A DNA stretch of 64,000 nucleotides from the NCBI RefSeq assembly GCF_900114005.1, contig NZ_FORM01000010.1, forward strand, positions 35,454-99,453. Direction: 5' to 3'. The translations under genes and the position numbers were made by a program. The notes under the pieces are model-generated. The model was not told where the DNA came from. It saw only the letters and a program-made list of their open reading frames with translations, and made no database searches. Of this stretch, positions 26,101-35,297 are shown piece after piece (within the stretch, counting starts at the first letter, position 1; each line of letters opens with the position of its first letter). The stretch comes from Olleya namhaensis (lineage in GTDB: Bacteria; Bacteroidota; Bacteroidia; Flavobacteriales; Flavobacteriaceae).

Positions 26101-27120
26101 ATGAAAATACTAGTAACAGGCGGTTTAGGGTTTATAGGGTCACACACCGTTGTCGAGCTTCAAAATAAAGGATACCAAGTTGTAATAATAGATAATCTCT
26201 CCAATGCCTCATTAGACGTTTTGGAGGGTATTGTTTCAATTACAAATCAGGCGCCTATTTTTGAAAAGCTAGATTTAAAAGATAAGTCAGCAGTTCAAAA
26301 CTTTTTTAAAGCACATCAAGACATTCAAGGTGTTATCCATTTTGCAGCAAGTAAAGCAGTAGGAGAGAGTGTAACCAATCCTTTAATGTATTATGAGAAT
26401 AATATCAATACCTTGGTTTACGTACTACAAGAACTAATAAAATTAGAAGTGTCTAATTTTATCTTTAGTTCTTCGTGCACCGTTTATGGGCAGGCAGACG
26501 TAATGCCAATAGCAGAAACTGCACCAGTAAAACTAGCAGAATCACCCTACGGAAACACAAAACAAATTGGAGAAGAAATAATAAAAGACACATGTAATAT
26601 CAATGCTAAATTAAACAGTATTGCTTTGCGTTATTTTAATCCAATTGGCGCACACGATTCTGCAAAAATAGGCGAGTTACCAATTGGTGTGCCTCAAAAT
26701 TTAATACCATATATAACGCAAACTGCCATAGGACAAAGAGCACAATTATCTGTGTTTGGAGATGATTACCCAACTTCGGACGGCACTTGTGTTAGAGATT
26801 ATATTCATGTTGTAGATTTAGCAAAAGCGCATGTTGTGGCATTACAACGCTTATTAAATAAGAATAATCAAACTAATTTTGAGGTCTTTAATTTAGGGAC
26901 AGGAACAGGTAGTACAGTATTAGAAGTCATTAAAGCATTCGAAAAAGTTTCAGACACAAAACTTAATTATAAGATAGTAGACAGACGTCAAGGTGATGTT
27001 ATTTCTGCTTATGCAGATACGTCAAAAGCTAACGCAGAATTAGGATGGAAATCAGAGCATACATTGGAAGATGCTATGCTATCTGCTTGGAAATGGCAAA
27101 AAGTGTTACACTCTAATTAA
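26101..27120 (+). CDS. galE: UDP-glucose 4-epimerase
   Basis: Extended SDR interconverting UDP-glucose and UDP-galactose. NAD motif TGGLGFIGSHT at the N-terminus, VIHFAASKAVGES, catalytic SSSCTVYGQ with SPYGNTKQIGEE (Tyr-x3-Lys), ALRYFNPIGAH, and GTCVRDYIHVVDLA. Length 339 residues, normal for bacterial GalE. It starts 10 bp after the palindromic repeat. Likely supplies sugar nucleotides for surface polysaccharides. Confidence 0.95.
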   Translation: MKILVTGGLGFIGSHTVVELQNKGYQVVIIDNLSNASLDVLEGIVSITNQAPIFEKLDLKDKSAVQNFFKAHQDIQGVIHFAASKAVGESVTNPLMYYENNINTLVYVLQELIKLEVSNFIFSSSCTVYGQADVMPIAETAPVKLAESPYGNTKQIGEEIIKDTCNINAKLNSIALRYFNPIGAHDSAKIGELPIGVPQNLIPYITQTAIGQRAQLSVFGDDYPTSDGTCVRDYIHVVDLAKAHVVALQRLLNKNNQTNFEVFNLGTGTGSTVLEVIKAFEKVSDTKLNYKIVDRRQGDVISAYADTSKANAELGWKSEHTLEDAMLSAWKWQKVLHSN

Positions 27121-27283
27121 CATATTAGGTGCCAGATGTTATTCTAGTTGTCAATCTTATAATTATAACGGAACATAGTTAACACATTTGTATTAATTAT
27201 CTGATTAACACTATTTTAGTTTTTTAAATTCGTTGTTGGTCATTATTCTTTATTCCTTTGCAACTAATGCAAATGATAAAACA

Positions 27284-27475
27284 ATGAAATTGATCACAGT
27301 AAAACGTCAGACAAGACAGGAAAACAGATTTGCTCCCAAAATGGGGAGACTTAGTGCCAAAGTAACGTACATTAAAAAACAAGTGCTTGGCATACCAATT
27401 AAAACGCTTCACAAGTATCGCGAAACGTATTACGGAGAAGTTAAAGATTGCAGTGCATGTAATTTAGCTAGATAA
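27284..27475 (+). CDS. Small basic hypothetical protein with C-terminal CSAC motif
   Basis: 63 residues, strongly basic, starting MKLITVKRQTRQENRFAPKM and ending KDCSACNLAR. No signal peptide or membrane segment. ATG 27284 chosen over a TTG at 27233. The two cysteines in CSAC could bind a metal or be redox active, but no family is recognised. A possible promoter lies just upstream (GTTG 27232-27235, 17-bp spacer, TTCCTTTG 27253-27260), and a strong terminator follows 3 bp after the stop. A free-standing gene with both signals supports a real short gene. Confidence 0.6.
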   Translation: MKLITVKRQTRQENRFAPKMGRLSAKVTYIKKQVLGIPIKTLHKYRETYYGEVKDCSACNLAR

Positions 27476-27477
27476 AT

Positions 27478-27512
27478 AAAAAAGCCTCGATAAATATCGA
27501 GGCTTTTTTTTT
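27478..27512. terminator. Bidirectional terminator between small protein gene and lspA
   Basis: Perfect 11-bp stem AAAGCCTCGAT (27481-27491) / ATCGAGGCTTT (27496-27506) with a 4-nt loop. T-runs on both strands serve the converging transcripts. Confidence 0.9.
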
Positions 27513-27996
27513 ATGCTTTTTTAGTATTAAAACTGCCCACTATCAAACAGCCCATTCCAACCATAACAGATACATCTGCTAGATTAAAAATTCCTGTTCT
27601 AAACACACCACCTAAGTCAATGTGTAAAAAGTCGGTTACAGAGCCATATACAATACGATCGTATACATTGGCTATTCCACCACCTATTATACAACAAAAC
27701 CCAACTAAGGTCATTGTATTCATCGTTTTGTCTTTAATAATATGTCTTAAAACTAAAGCTAAAACTATTATAGGTAATACTAAAAGTAACCCAATACGCA
27801 GCGCAGGACTAAAGTCACTACCCATACCTAAAAAGGCACCTTTATTCTCTACATTATGAAGTGTAAAATATTGTCCAAAAATTTCAGTTTCAGTACCTGC
27901 AATAACATCAACTCTAACAATGATTTTAGAGACTTGATCCAAAATTATATTTAAAACAATTAAGCCTAGAATAAGTATATTTCTACTACTCATCAT
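27511..27996 (-). CDS. lspA: Prolipoprotein signal peptidase II
   Basis: Inner-membrane aspartyl protease that removes signal peptides from lipid-modified prolipoproteins. Four membrane segments. Conserved blocks: LDQVSKIIV, the NVENKGAFLGMG loop, GGGIANVYDRIVYGSVTDFLHID and FNLADVSVMVG, whose two Asp (in NVYDR and FNLAD) form the catalytic dyad. Length 161 residues, normal. The start overlaps the end of fabD by 11 nt, so the two are co-transcribed. The window encodes many lipoproteins that depend on this enzyme. Confidence 0.95.
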   Translation of the reverse strand: MMSSRNILILGLIVLNIILDQVSKIIVRVDVIAGTETEIFGQYFTLHNVENKGAFLGMGSDFSPALRIGLLLVLPIIVLALVLRHIIKDKTMNTMTLVGFCCIIGGGIANVYDRIVYGSVTDFLHIDLGGVFRTGIFNLADVSVMVGMGCLIVGSFNTKKA

Positions 27997-28885
27997 TTTT
28001 TAGATCTAAGGTTGCAGATGCCGTCTGTGCGTCTCTGTTAATCTTTTTTACCAACCCTTGTAATACTTTTCCAGGTCCAACTTCAGTAAATAAAGTTGCC
28101 CCATCTGTTATCATTTGCTGCACAGATTGTGTCCAACGCACAGGTGCAGTTAATTGAGAGATTAAGTTTGCTTTTATTTCGTTTTCATCAGTAATTGCAG
28201 TTGCAGTTACATTTTGATAAATTGGGCAATGTGGTGTGCTAAATGTTGTGTTTTCAATAGCTGCTGCTAATTCTTCTCTTGCAGGCTCCATCATTGGTGA
28301 GTGAAATGCGCCTCCAACAGGAAGCATTAATGCACGTCTTGCTCCTGCTTCTTTCATTGCTTCACAAGCTTTTTCTACTGCACTAACTTCTCCAGAGATT
28401 ACTAATTGTCCAGGACAATTGTAATTTGCTGCAACAACAACACCATCTATATTAGCACAAATATCTTCAACAACTTTGTCTTCAAGACCTAATACTGCAG
28501 CCATTGTACTTGGTTGTATTTCGCAAGCTTTTTGCATGGCTTGTGCACGCTGAGATACTAATTTAAGTCCATCTTCAAAGCTTAGTGCGCCTGCTGCTAC
28601 TAAAGCAGAAAATTCACCTAAACTATGTCCTGCAACCATTTCAGGTTTAAAAGTGTCTCCTAAGGTTTTTGCTAAAATAACGGAGTGTAAAAAAATAGCA
28701 GGTTGTGTAACCTTTGTTTCTTTTAATTGCTCAGCACTACCTTCAAACATAATGTCTGTAATGTTGAAACCTAAAATTTCATTTGCATCTTCAAATAAAT
28801 GCTGTGCTTCTGGTGAGTTTTCGTATAAATCAAGACCCATTCCTGTAAATTGGGCACCTTGACCTGGAAATATATATGCTTTCAT
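27986..28885 (-). CDS. fabD: Malonyl-CoA:acyl carrier protein transacylase
   Basis: Loads malonyl groups onto ACP for fatty acid synthesis. N-terminal YIFPGQGAQFTGMG, catalytic Ser in VAGHSLGEFSALVAAG, Arg in LVSQRAQAMQ, catalytic His in VGGAFHSPMM, and the C-terminal FTEVGPGKVLQGLVKKI. Length 299 residues, normal. First gene of the fabD-lspA unit. A -7 box (CAAAAATA on the plus strand, 28905-28912) lies 20 bp before the start. Confidence 0.96.
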   Translation of the reverse strand: MKAYIFPGQGAQFTGMGLDLYENSPEAQHLFEDANEILGFNITDIMFEGSAEQLKETKVTQPAIFLHSVILAKTLGDTFKPEMVAGHSLGEFSALVAAGALSFEDGLKLVSQRAQAMQKACEIQPSTMAAVLGLEDKVVEDICANIDGVVVAANYNCPGQLVISGEVSAVEKACEAMKEAGARRALMLPVGGAFHSPMMEPAREELAAAIENTTFSTPHCPIYQNVTATAITDENEIKANLISQLTAPVRWTQSVQQMITDGATLFTEVGPGKVLQGLVKKINRDAQTASATLDLKNDE

Positions 28886-28904
28886 TGATTTCTAATTTAA
28901 GAGG

Positions 28905-28912
28905 CAAAAATA
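28905..28912 (-). promoter_or_regulatory. -7 box upstream of fabD
   Basis: TATTTTTG on the minus strand, 20 bp before the start codon, fits TAnnTTTG. No clear -33 element. Confidence 0.4.
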
Positions 28913-29019
28913 AGAATAATATCTTTATTTGAAGCACGACTAATATTAAGACTTATAACCGTAAAGGTTAAGTCTAAATGGATTTATGTCTATGTTAATA
29001 GCGCTTTTAAAAGGACCTA

Positions 29020-30576
29020 TTATAGTTTGCCTGTTGCAGCTTCTGCACAACGTTCACCATCCATGGCAGCGCTAATAATTCCACCAGCATATCCACCACC
29101 TTCACCGCAAGGATATAAGTTTGTGATTTCTGGATGCGCTAACGTTTCTCCTCTTGGAATACTAACCGGAGATGAAGTACGAGATTCAACCCCAATAATA
29201 TTAGCTTCTTCAGTATAGTATCCTTTCATTTTATCTCCAAATGCTTTAAACCCTTTTCTTAAAGAGGCTCCTATTAATTTAGGAAATAAACTATGTAAAG
29301 GGGCACTGTTTAGACCGGGTTGGTAAGAGGTTTCATTTAAACTACTTGATAATTTACCTTCAACAAAATCAGTCATTCTTTGTGCGGGCGCTACTTGGCT
29401 GCGTCCACCTGCATTAAATGCTAACTTCTCTAAGTCTTTCTGAAATTCTAATGCTTTTAAAGCGCCAAAATGTTCGTATTTTTTAAGATCGCGATTGGCA
29501 TCAATTTCTACAACAATTCCTGAGTTTGCAAATTTGTTATTTCGCCTTGAAGGTGACATTCCATTAACAACAACTTCTCCATTAGCAGTTGCTGCAGGAA
29601 CAATAAATCCACCTGGACACATGCAAAAACTGTATACACCACGTCCATTGACTTGTTGTACTAAGCTGTAAGAGGCAGCGGGTAATAACTCAGGTCTTGG
29701 TCCTTCACAATGGTATTGAATGCTATCAATAATATGTTGTGGATGTTCTGCTCTAACACCCATTGCAAAAGACTTTGCTTCTAGTGCAATATTTTTGTTA
29801 TGTAGTAGATTAAAAATATCTCTAGCAGAGTGCCCTGTTGCTAGTATCACTTTATCGGTTATTAATTCGTCTCCATTTTTAAGTTGGATAGCTTCGATCT
29901 TATTATTTTTAATTGTAAAATCTGTGACACGGGTATTAAAATGGACTTCTCCACCATATTTAAGGATATTCTCTCTAATATTTTGTACAACTTTTGGTAG
30001 CTTGTTGGTTCCAATATGTGGATGCGCATCAACCAAAATTTGATCCGTAGCGCCGTGATAAACAAGGTTTTCAAAAATACGACGTACATCACCACGTTTT
30101 AAACTACGGGTGTATAATTTACCATCACTATAAGTTCCTGCACCTCCTTCTCCGAAGCAGTAATTAGAGTCTTCGTTTACAAAATGGTCTTGATTGATGG
30201 CTTTTAAATCGCGTCGTCTATCTTTTACATTTGCACCACGCTCTAAAACTATAGGTTTAAACCCTAATTCTATACAACGTAAAGCTGCCCACATACCAGC
30301 GGGACCAAATCCTATAATATGTATAGGTTTTGCTTTTGATACATCTTTATAGTCAAAGGTGTAGTCAGATGTGTCAGGCATAGGTTCCTTAATAAAAACC
30401 GAAACCTTATAATTAAAGATGATTTTTGGTTTTCTGGCATCAATAGATTTTCTTAAAACCTTAATTCCTGTAATGTCATCTCTTGACATGGAAAGGGATA
30501 TCGCAGATTTTTTAATTAAAATATCTGGAATCTCTTCTTCTTTTAACGAAACACGAAGTTGAATATCTTTTACCAT
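29020..30576 (-). CDS. FAD-dependent oxidoreductase of the COG2509 type
   Basis: 518-residue flavoprotein with an N-terminal domain of about 90 residues, then the FAD-binding motif IIGFGPAGMWAALR and VLERGANVKDRRRD, followed by the family block NYCFGEGGAGTYSDGKLYTR. A second dinucleotide region contains VILATGHSARDIF, and the C-terminus has TNLYPCGEGGGYAGGIISAAMDG. Members are widespread and annotated only as FAD-dependent dehydrogenases; the reaction is unknown. Cysteines in YSFCMCPGG are typical of the family. Transcribed away from dnaG. Confidence 0.85.
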   Translation of the reverse strand: MVKDIQLRVSLKEEEIPDILIKKSAISLSMSRDDITGIKVLRKSIDARKPKIIFNYKVSVFIKEPMPDTSDYTFDYKDVSKAKPIHIIGFGPAGMWAALRCIELGFKPIVLERGANVKDRRRDLKAINQDHFVNEDSNYCFGEGGAGTYSDGKLYTRSLKRGDVRRIFENLVYHGATDQILVDAHPHIGTNKLPKVVQNIRENILKYGGEVHFNTRVTDFTIKNNKIEAIQLKNGDELITDKVILATGHSARDIFNLLHNKNIALEAKSFAMGVRAEHPQHIIDSIQYHCEGPRPELLPAASYSLVQQVNGRGVYSFCMCPGGFIVPAATANGEVVVNGMSPSRRNNKFANSGIVVEIDANRDLKKYEHFGALKALEFQKDLEKLAFNAGGRSQVAPAQRMTDFVEGKLSSSLNETSYQPGLNSAPLHSLFPKLIGASLRKGFKAFGDKMKGYYTEEANIIGVESRTSSPVSIPRGETLAHPEITNLYPCGEGGGYAGGIISAAMDGERCAEAATGKL

Positions 30577-30777
30577 GCTGCAAAATTAGTCAAATTTGAG
30601 ATAAAAGACATGAACTACGATTTATCTTGTTTAACATTTTTTTTATTTGCTACTTATTAGAGAATAGGTTATTACAATATAAAGGGGTTTTGTGTGTTTT
30701 AAAACTATATGTTTAGTAATTGAAAACCGTCTTATTTATATTACTTTTACAGTCTAATCCTTCAAAATAAAAAAATC

Positions 30778-32733
30778 TTGATTTCAAAATCTTCCATAGA
30801 CCAAGTATATGAAGTCTCCAGACTTGAAGAGGTTATTGGTGACTTTGTTCAGCTTAAAAAAGCAGGTAGTAATTTTAAGGGTTTAAGTCCTTTTTCTGAC
30901 GAGAGATCGCCAAGTTTTGTGGTGTCTCCTGTTAAACAAATATGGAAAGATTTTTCTAGTGGTAAAGGGGGTAATGTCGTTGCTTTTTTAATGGAGCATG
31001 AGCATTTTACTTATCCAGAAGCTATTAAATATTTGGCTAAAAAGTATAATATTGAAATTGAAGAAACAATACAATCTGACGAGCAGAAACAAGAACAGGA
31101 TAAACGTGAAAGTTTATACTTAGTTAGCGAGTTTGCAAGTAAGTATTTTCAAAATATACTGCATAATACAGATCAAGGAAAGGCAATTGGTTTAAGTTAT
31201 TTTAAAGAGCGTGGTTTTACACTAGAAACCATAAAGAAATTTGATTTAGGATATAGTTTAGATCAGTGGAGTGGATTTACAGACGAAGCTTTAAAAAAAG
31301 GATATAAATTAGAGTTTTTAGAAGCTACAGGATTAACAATTGTAAAGGAGAGTAAGCGTTTTGACCGTTTTAAAGGGCGTGTGTTGTTTCCTATACAAAG
31401 TATGAGTGGTCGTGTTTTAGGTTTTGGAGGACGTATTTTAACCAACGATAAAAAAGCTGCTAAATATCTAAACAGCCCAGAAAGTGATCTGTACCATAAA
31501 AGTAAAGTGTTGTATGGTATTTATAATGCCAAACAAAGTATAGCTAAAGAAGATAATTGTTATTTGGTAGAAGGGTATACGGATGTTATTCAATTTTATC
31601 AAACAGGAATAAAAAATGTTGTATCCAGTTCTGGAACAGCTTTAACAAGTGATCAGATTAGATTAATTAACCGTTTAACTAAAAACATTACTGTATTATT
31701 TGATGGTGATGCTGCGGGTATGCGTGCCTCTTTAAGAGGAATTGATTTAATCCTTGAACAAGGTATGAATGTTAAGGTTTGTACATTTCCTGAAGGGGAA
31801 GATCCGGATAGTTTTGCTAAATCTAATACCTTAGAAGAGTTAACTAAGTATTTAGAAGACAATGCTCAGGATTTTATACAGTTTAAAGCTTCTGTGTTAT
31901 ACGAAGGTGCAAAAAATGACCCAATAAAAAAGGCGGAAACTATTAGAGATATTGTAAACAGTATTGCTAAAATTCCGGATAGAATTAAAACTGAAATCTA
32001 TATTCAAGAGTGTGCTAGAATAATGGATATTAGTGAGGAAGTATTGTTTTCTACTTTGGCACAAATCACAAACAAAGATCAAAATAGTGGGTCTAAAGGT
32101 CCAGAAACACCTAAAGCTTTTGAGGTTGTTAAAAACACACCGACAGTTAAAAAAGTAGATGTACAATATACATTAGAACGAAAAATTATTGAAATTTTAT
32201 TGCTTTATGGGGATAGAACAGAGGATTTTGAAGATTTAATTTTAAAAGAAAACGAAAAAGGACAGTTGGAGTTAGAACCTGTTGTGCAGCAATCTAAAGT
32301 GTTTGAAAAAGTGTTTTTAGATTTGCAAGAAGACGAAATGGAGTTTTTAAATCCAATGTTTAAAGATATTTATTTTGCAATAATTGAGACCTTAAATCAA
32401 AATCCTGAATTTAAAATAGAGAGTATTATAAATACAATTCATCCTGATTTAGCTTCAGAGATTACGTCTATATTAATGGAAGATGAGCGTTATGAATTGT
32501 CCGATTGGGAACGTAACAATATATTCCCGAAAACTAAAGTAGACTCTGTGCCACAGTTAGTAAGCGAAACGATTTTAACGTTAAGATGCTTTTTAATTGA
32601 TCAAAAAGTACTTAATTACCAGCAACAAACACTTCAAAACAGAGCAGAAGTAAATAGAGACATCTTAGAAGAGGTCAAGGACTACTCTGGTTTGAAAATG
32701 TTGTTAGCTAGAAAATTAAACCGAGCGTTATAA
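30778..32733 (+). CDS. dnaG: DNA primase, zinc-ligand-free variant, TTG start
   Basis: Synthesises RNA primers for replication. The TOPRIM domain is clear: NCYLVEGYTDVIQFYQTG (catalytic Glu) and NITVLFDGDAAGMRASLRG (Asp-x-Asp). N-terminal core includes LSYFKERGFT and GRVLFPIQSMSGRVLGFGGR. The N-terminal zinc ribbon, usually CPFHxEKTPSF...CFGCGxxG, reads LSPFSDERSPSF and KDFSSGKGG, so the Cys/His ligands are replaced by Ser, Leu and Asp. A C-terminal DnaB-interaction region (about 440-651) is present. The start must be TTG 30778, because no in-frame ATG precedes the conserved IDQVYEVSRLEEVIGDFV region. The 3' end overlaps the opposing regulator gene by 6 nt. Confidence 0.93.
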   Translation: MISKSSIDQVYEVSRLEEVIGDFVQLKKAGSNFKGLSPFSDERSPSFVVSPVKQIWKDFSSGKGGNVVAFLMEHEHFTYPEAIKYLAKKYNIEIEETIQSDEQKQEQDKRESLYLVSEFASKYFQNILHNTDQGKAIGLSYFKERGFTLETIKKFDLGYSLDQWSGFTDEALKKGYKLEFLEATGLTIVKESKRFDRFKGRVLFPIQSMSGRVLGFGGRILTNDKKAAKYLNSPESDLYHKSKVLYGIYNAKQSIAKEDNCYLVEGYTDVIQFYQTGIKNVVSSSGTALTSDQIRLINRLTKNITVLFDGDAAGMRASLRGIDLILEQGMNVKVCTFPEGEDPDSFAKSNTLEELTKYLEDNAQDFIQFKASVLYEGAKNDPIKKAETIRDIVNSIAKIPDRIKTEIYIQECARIMDISEEVLFSTLAQITNKDQNSGSKGPETPKAFEVVKNTPTVKKVDVQYTLERKIIEILLLYGDRTEDFEDLILKENEKGQLELEPVVQQSKVFEKVFLDLQEDEMEFLNPMFKDIYFAIIETLNQNPEFKIESIINTIHPDLASEITSILMEDERYELSDWERNNIFPKTKVDSVPQLVSETILTLRCFLIDQKVLNYQQQTLQNRAEVNRDILEEVKDYSGLKMLLARKLNRAL

Positions 32734-33351
32734 ATCTAAACTTTTGGCTTGATTTACAAGATCTATTAAGTTAGTTACGTTTAGTTTTTTCATTAAACGC
32801 GCTCTGTATGTACTTACCGTTTTCTCGTTGATTTGTAATTCTTCAGCAATTTCTTTATTTCTTCTTCCGTTAGATAAAAGTTTTAAGACTTCAACCTCTC
32901 TAGTAGATAGTTTTTTATAGTAATTACTTTTTCCAGAATTTTTATCAAGAGCAATCTTTCTAGATAGACTTGGGCTTATATAAACGCCACCCAAATGTAC
33001 TTTCATGATGGCATCTTTTAGTGTTAATAAGTCCGTAGATTTTTGAACATAACCATCTGCGCCAGCTTTTATAGCACTTACCGCATACACTTCTTCTTGT
33101 TGTGCGCTGTAGATAATAACTTTTACTTCGGGATGTTCTTTTTTAATACGTCTTAAAACACTAATACCATTAAGCTTTGGTAAATCTATTTCACAAAGTA
33201 AAATATCTGTAGTGTATTGTTTTAGAGCGCCAAAAATAGCTTCGCCGTCAGGAACAGCTTCAATAAATTTTATATCACGCGAACTTGCGAAGACCAATTC
33301 TAACCCTTTTGTGACAATAGGGTGTTGGTCCGCAACCATTAGTTTAACCAT
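32728..33351 (-). CDS. Orphan NarL/FixJ-type response regulator with Glu at the phosphorylation site
   Basis: 207 residues: receiver domain (about 1-120) and LuxR-type HTH (about 143-205; LSTREVEVLKLLSNGRRNKEIAEE, INEKTVSTYRARLMKKL). In the receiver the residue at the phospho-Asp position is Glu54 (LLCEIDLPKLNG; codon GAA confirmed on the minus strand), and the acidic pair is Asp8-Gln9 instead of Asp-Asp. Lys104 (GYVQKS) is kept. It therefore probably does not work by normal phosphotransfer and may be constitutively active (inference). No histidine kinase is adjacent. ATG 33351 preferred over TTG 33357. Target genes unknown. Confidence 0.88.
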   Translation of the reverse strand: MVKLMVADQHPIVTKGLELVFASSRDIKFIEAVPDGEAIFGALKQYTTDILLCEIDLPKLNGISVLRRIKKEHPEVKVIIYSAQQEEVYAVSAIKAGADGYVQKSTDLLTLKDAIMKVHLGGVYISPSLSRKIALDKNSGKSNYYKKLSTREVEVLKLLSNGRRNKEIAEELQINEKTVSTYRARLMKKLNVTNLIDLVNQAKSLDL

Positions 33352-33454
33352 GGTCAATTAGTTTTTAAGGTGCTCCTTTTAAATAAAAAAAGCACGAGTT
33401 ATAGAAATAATAATAGCATGGTAAAGGTATGTAAAATTTTATTAGCTTAGACTT

Positions 33455-34243
33455 TTAGATTAAATCTTTAGGTATCTCGCAAACCGGAATTGGGTTCATT
33501 TTATGTAAGTTGTTGGTATTGTATCTTTTAAAAATTTTAAATACTTCTTTTTCTCTTCCAGAAAAGTCTGTTTCGGTTTTTCCTTCGTCTTTCATTTTCA
33601 TTGCCCATTCTAATTCTGGGTAAGATGCACCAATTTGATCTTCGTCACTTCTAGCATCACCAAAAAGCCCATCACTAGGTGCCGCATTGATTATAGAACT
33701 TGATACTTTTAAATAATCGGCAAGGGTATAAACTTCACTTTTAAGTAAATCTGCAATCGGACTTAAATCCACACCGCCATCACCATATTTTGTGTAAAAA
33801 CCAACACCAAAATCTTCTACTTTGTTCCCTGTTCCTGCCACTAGTAAGCCTAGTAATCCAGCATGGTAATATAGGGTTGTCATACGTAAACGTGCACGTG
33901 TATTGGCAAGAGCCATATCTACAATTTCTTGTTTCCCGTCTAAAGACACTTCGGTTTTAAACTCTTCAAAAACAGGTGTTAGGTCAGATATAATACCGCT
34001 AACGTTAGGATATCGTTTTTTAAGTTGCTCAATATGCTCTTGGCCTCTAGAGACATGACTAGCTGGTTGATGTATAGGCATTTCTACACATAAAACCTTT
34101 AAACCTGTTTCTGCGCAAAGCGTTGAGGTAACTGCGCTATCAATTCCGCCAGAAATTCCAACAACAAAACCATTAACTTTTGCGTTAGTAGCATAATCTT
34201 TTAACCATTTTACAATATGTTTAACAACTTTTTCTGTTTGCAT
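33455..34243 (-). CDS. nadE: NH3-dependent NAD+ synthetase
   Basis: Last step of NAD synthesis: amidation of nicotinate adenine dinucleotide using ATP. P-loop of the N-type ATP pyrophosphatase family, GFVVGISGGIDSAVTS, then LANTRARLRMTTLYYHAG, AGTGNKVEDFGVGFYTKYGDGGVDLSPIADL and the C-terminal KMNPIPVCEIP. No glutaminase domain, so free ammonia (or a partner) supplies nitrogen. ATG 34243 preferred over TTG 34249. 262 residues, normal. Confidence 0.94.
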   Translation of the reverse strand: MQTEKVVKHIVKWLKDYATNAKVNGFVVGISGGIDSAVTSTLCAETGLKVLCVEMPIHQPASHVSRGQEHIEQLKKRYPNVSGIISDLTPVFEEFKTEVSLDGKQEIVDMALANTRARLRMTTLYYHAGLLGLLVAGTGNKVEDFGVGFYTKYGDGGVDLSPIADLLKSEVYTLADYLKVSSSIINAAPSDGLFGDARSDEDQIGASYPELEWAMKMKDEGKTETDFSGREKEVFKIFKRYNTNNLHKMNPIPVCEIPKDLI

Positions 34244-34270
34244 AATCAAAGAATTTTAAACAAAGAATAG

Positions 34271-34278
34271 TACCTTTG
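34271..34278 (+). promoter_or_regulatory. -7 box upstream of gldB
   Basis: TACCTTTG matches TAnnTTTG exactly, 57 bp before the gldB start. No -33 element at a suitable distance. Confidence 0.42.
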
Positions 34279-34334
34279 CCTAACAAAAATAAAGTAAACC
34301 CTTTAGTAATAAAAATTAAGAGCGCTTAAGTTTT

Positions 34335-35297
34335 ATGAGAGTATCCATTTTAATTATATCATTATTTTTCTTAGTGTTTTCTTGTCAAGATAATAACAAG
34401 GATGCAGATCAAATCGCAAATATTGATGTAAATCTTAATATTGCGCGTTTTGATGTCGCTTTCGCGGAAGCAAGGCCTGGTGATTTAGATCAGTTAAAGA
34501 CAGAATTTCCATTTATGTTTCCTAGTCAGTTTGATGATGCCTTTTGGGTAGGAAAAATGAGCGATACTTTACAGCTTCAATTAAATGAAGAAACTATAAA
34601 ACAGTTTCCTGATTTAAAAAAAGAAGAAGAGGAAATTAAGCAATTATTTCAATCCTTAAAATATTACTTCCCAACATTTAAAACCCCTCGCGTAATAACA
34701 ACAACATCGGATGTTGATTACAGAAACAAAGTTATAGTTACAGATACTATTGCTGTTATAGAGTTGGATACCTATTTAGGGAGTGATCATTTTTTTTACG
34801 AAGGACTTCAAAATTACATTGTAGCTAACATGCGACCAGAACAGATTGTGGTGGATTTAGCAGATGCTTATGCTAAAAAGTATGTGTCCAACGCAAAAAG
34901 AAAAAATCTATTAGACGAAATGGTTTACTCAGGAAAGCTTTTATATATCAAAGACAAGCTTATTCCTTTTAAATCGGATGCAGAGAAAATAGGATACACA
35001 CAAGCTCAATTAGATTGGGTTACGGCTAACCAAGAGCAAATGTGGCAATACTTTATTCAAAAAGAATTGTTATACAGTACGGACTCTAAATTACCTAATC
35101 GCTTTATTAATGCAGCACCATTTTCTAAGTTTTACTTAGCAGAAATAGATAACGAATCTCCTGGGAAAGTAGGGCAGTTTGTAGGTTGGCAAATTGTAAA
35201 AGCATACATGGAAAATAACGATGTGACATTAGCAGAATTGCTTAATGCACCAGCGCAAACAGTATTTAATAAATCTAAATATAAACCAAGACAGTAA
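34335..35297 (+). CDS. gldB: Gliding motility lipoprotein GldB
   Basis: Lipoprotein (Cys17 in LVFSCQDN) of the GldB family, needed for gliding in Flavobacterium johnsoniae. Typical features are the N-terminal ARFDVAFAEA, FPFMFP, the middle block IAVIELDTYLGSDHFFYEGLQNYIVANM, VVDLADAYAKKYV, and GKVGQFVGWQIVKAYM near the end. Length 320 residues, normal. Its stop codon overlaps the gldC start (TAATG), so the two are translationally coupled. A copy of the palindrome GCTTTCGCGGAAGC lies inside the gene at 34458-34471 and encodes AFAEA. Confidence 0.95.
   Translation: MRVSILIISLFFLVFSCQDNNKDADQIANIDVNLNIARFDVAFAEARPGDLDQLKTEFPFMFPSQFDDAFWVGKMSDTLQLQLNEETIKQFPDLKKEEEEIKQLFQSLKYYFPTFKTPRVITTTSDVDYRNKVIVTDTIAVIELDTYLGSDHFFYEGLQNYIVANMRPEQIVVDLADAYAKKYVSNAKRKNLLDEMVYSGKLLYIKDKLIPFKSDAEKIGYTQAQLDWVTANQEQMWQYFIQKELLYSTDSKLPNRFINAAPFSKFYLAEIDNESPGKVGQFVGWQIVKAYMENNDVTLAELLNAPAQTVFNKSKYKPRQ

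Noticed and set aside
29720..30043. Plus-strand frame of 107 codons inside the COG2509 flavoprotein gene
   Set aside because: Shadow of a well-conserved gene; no domain or start context.
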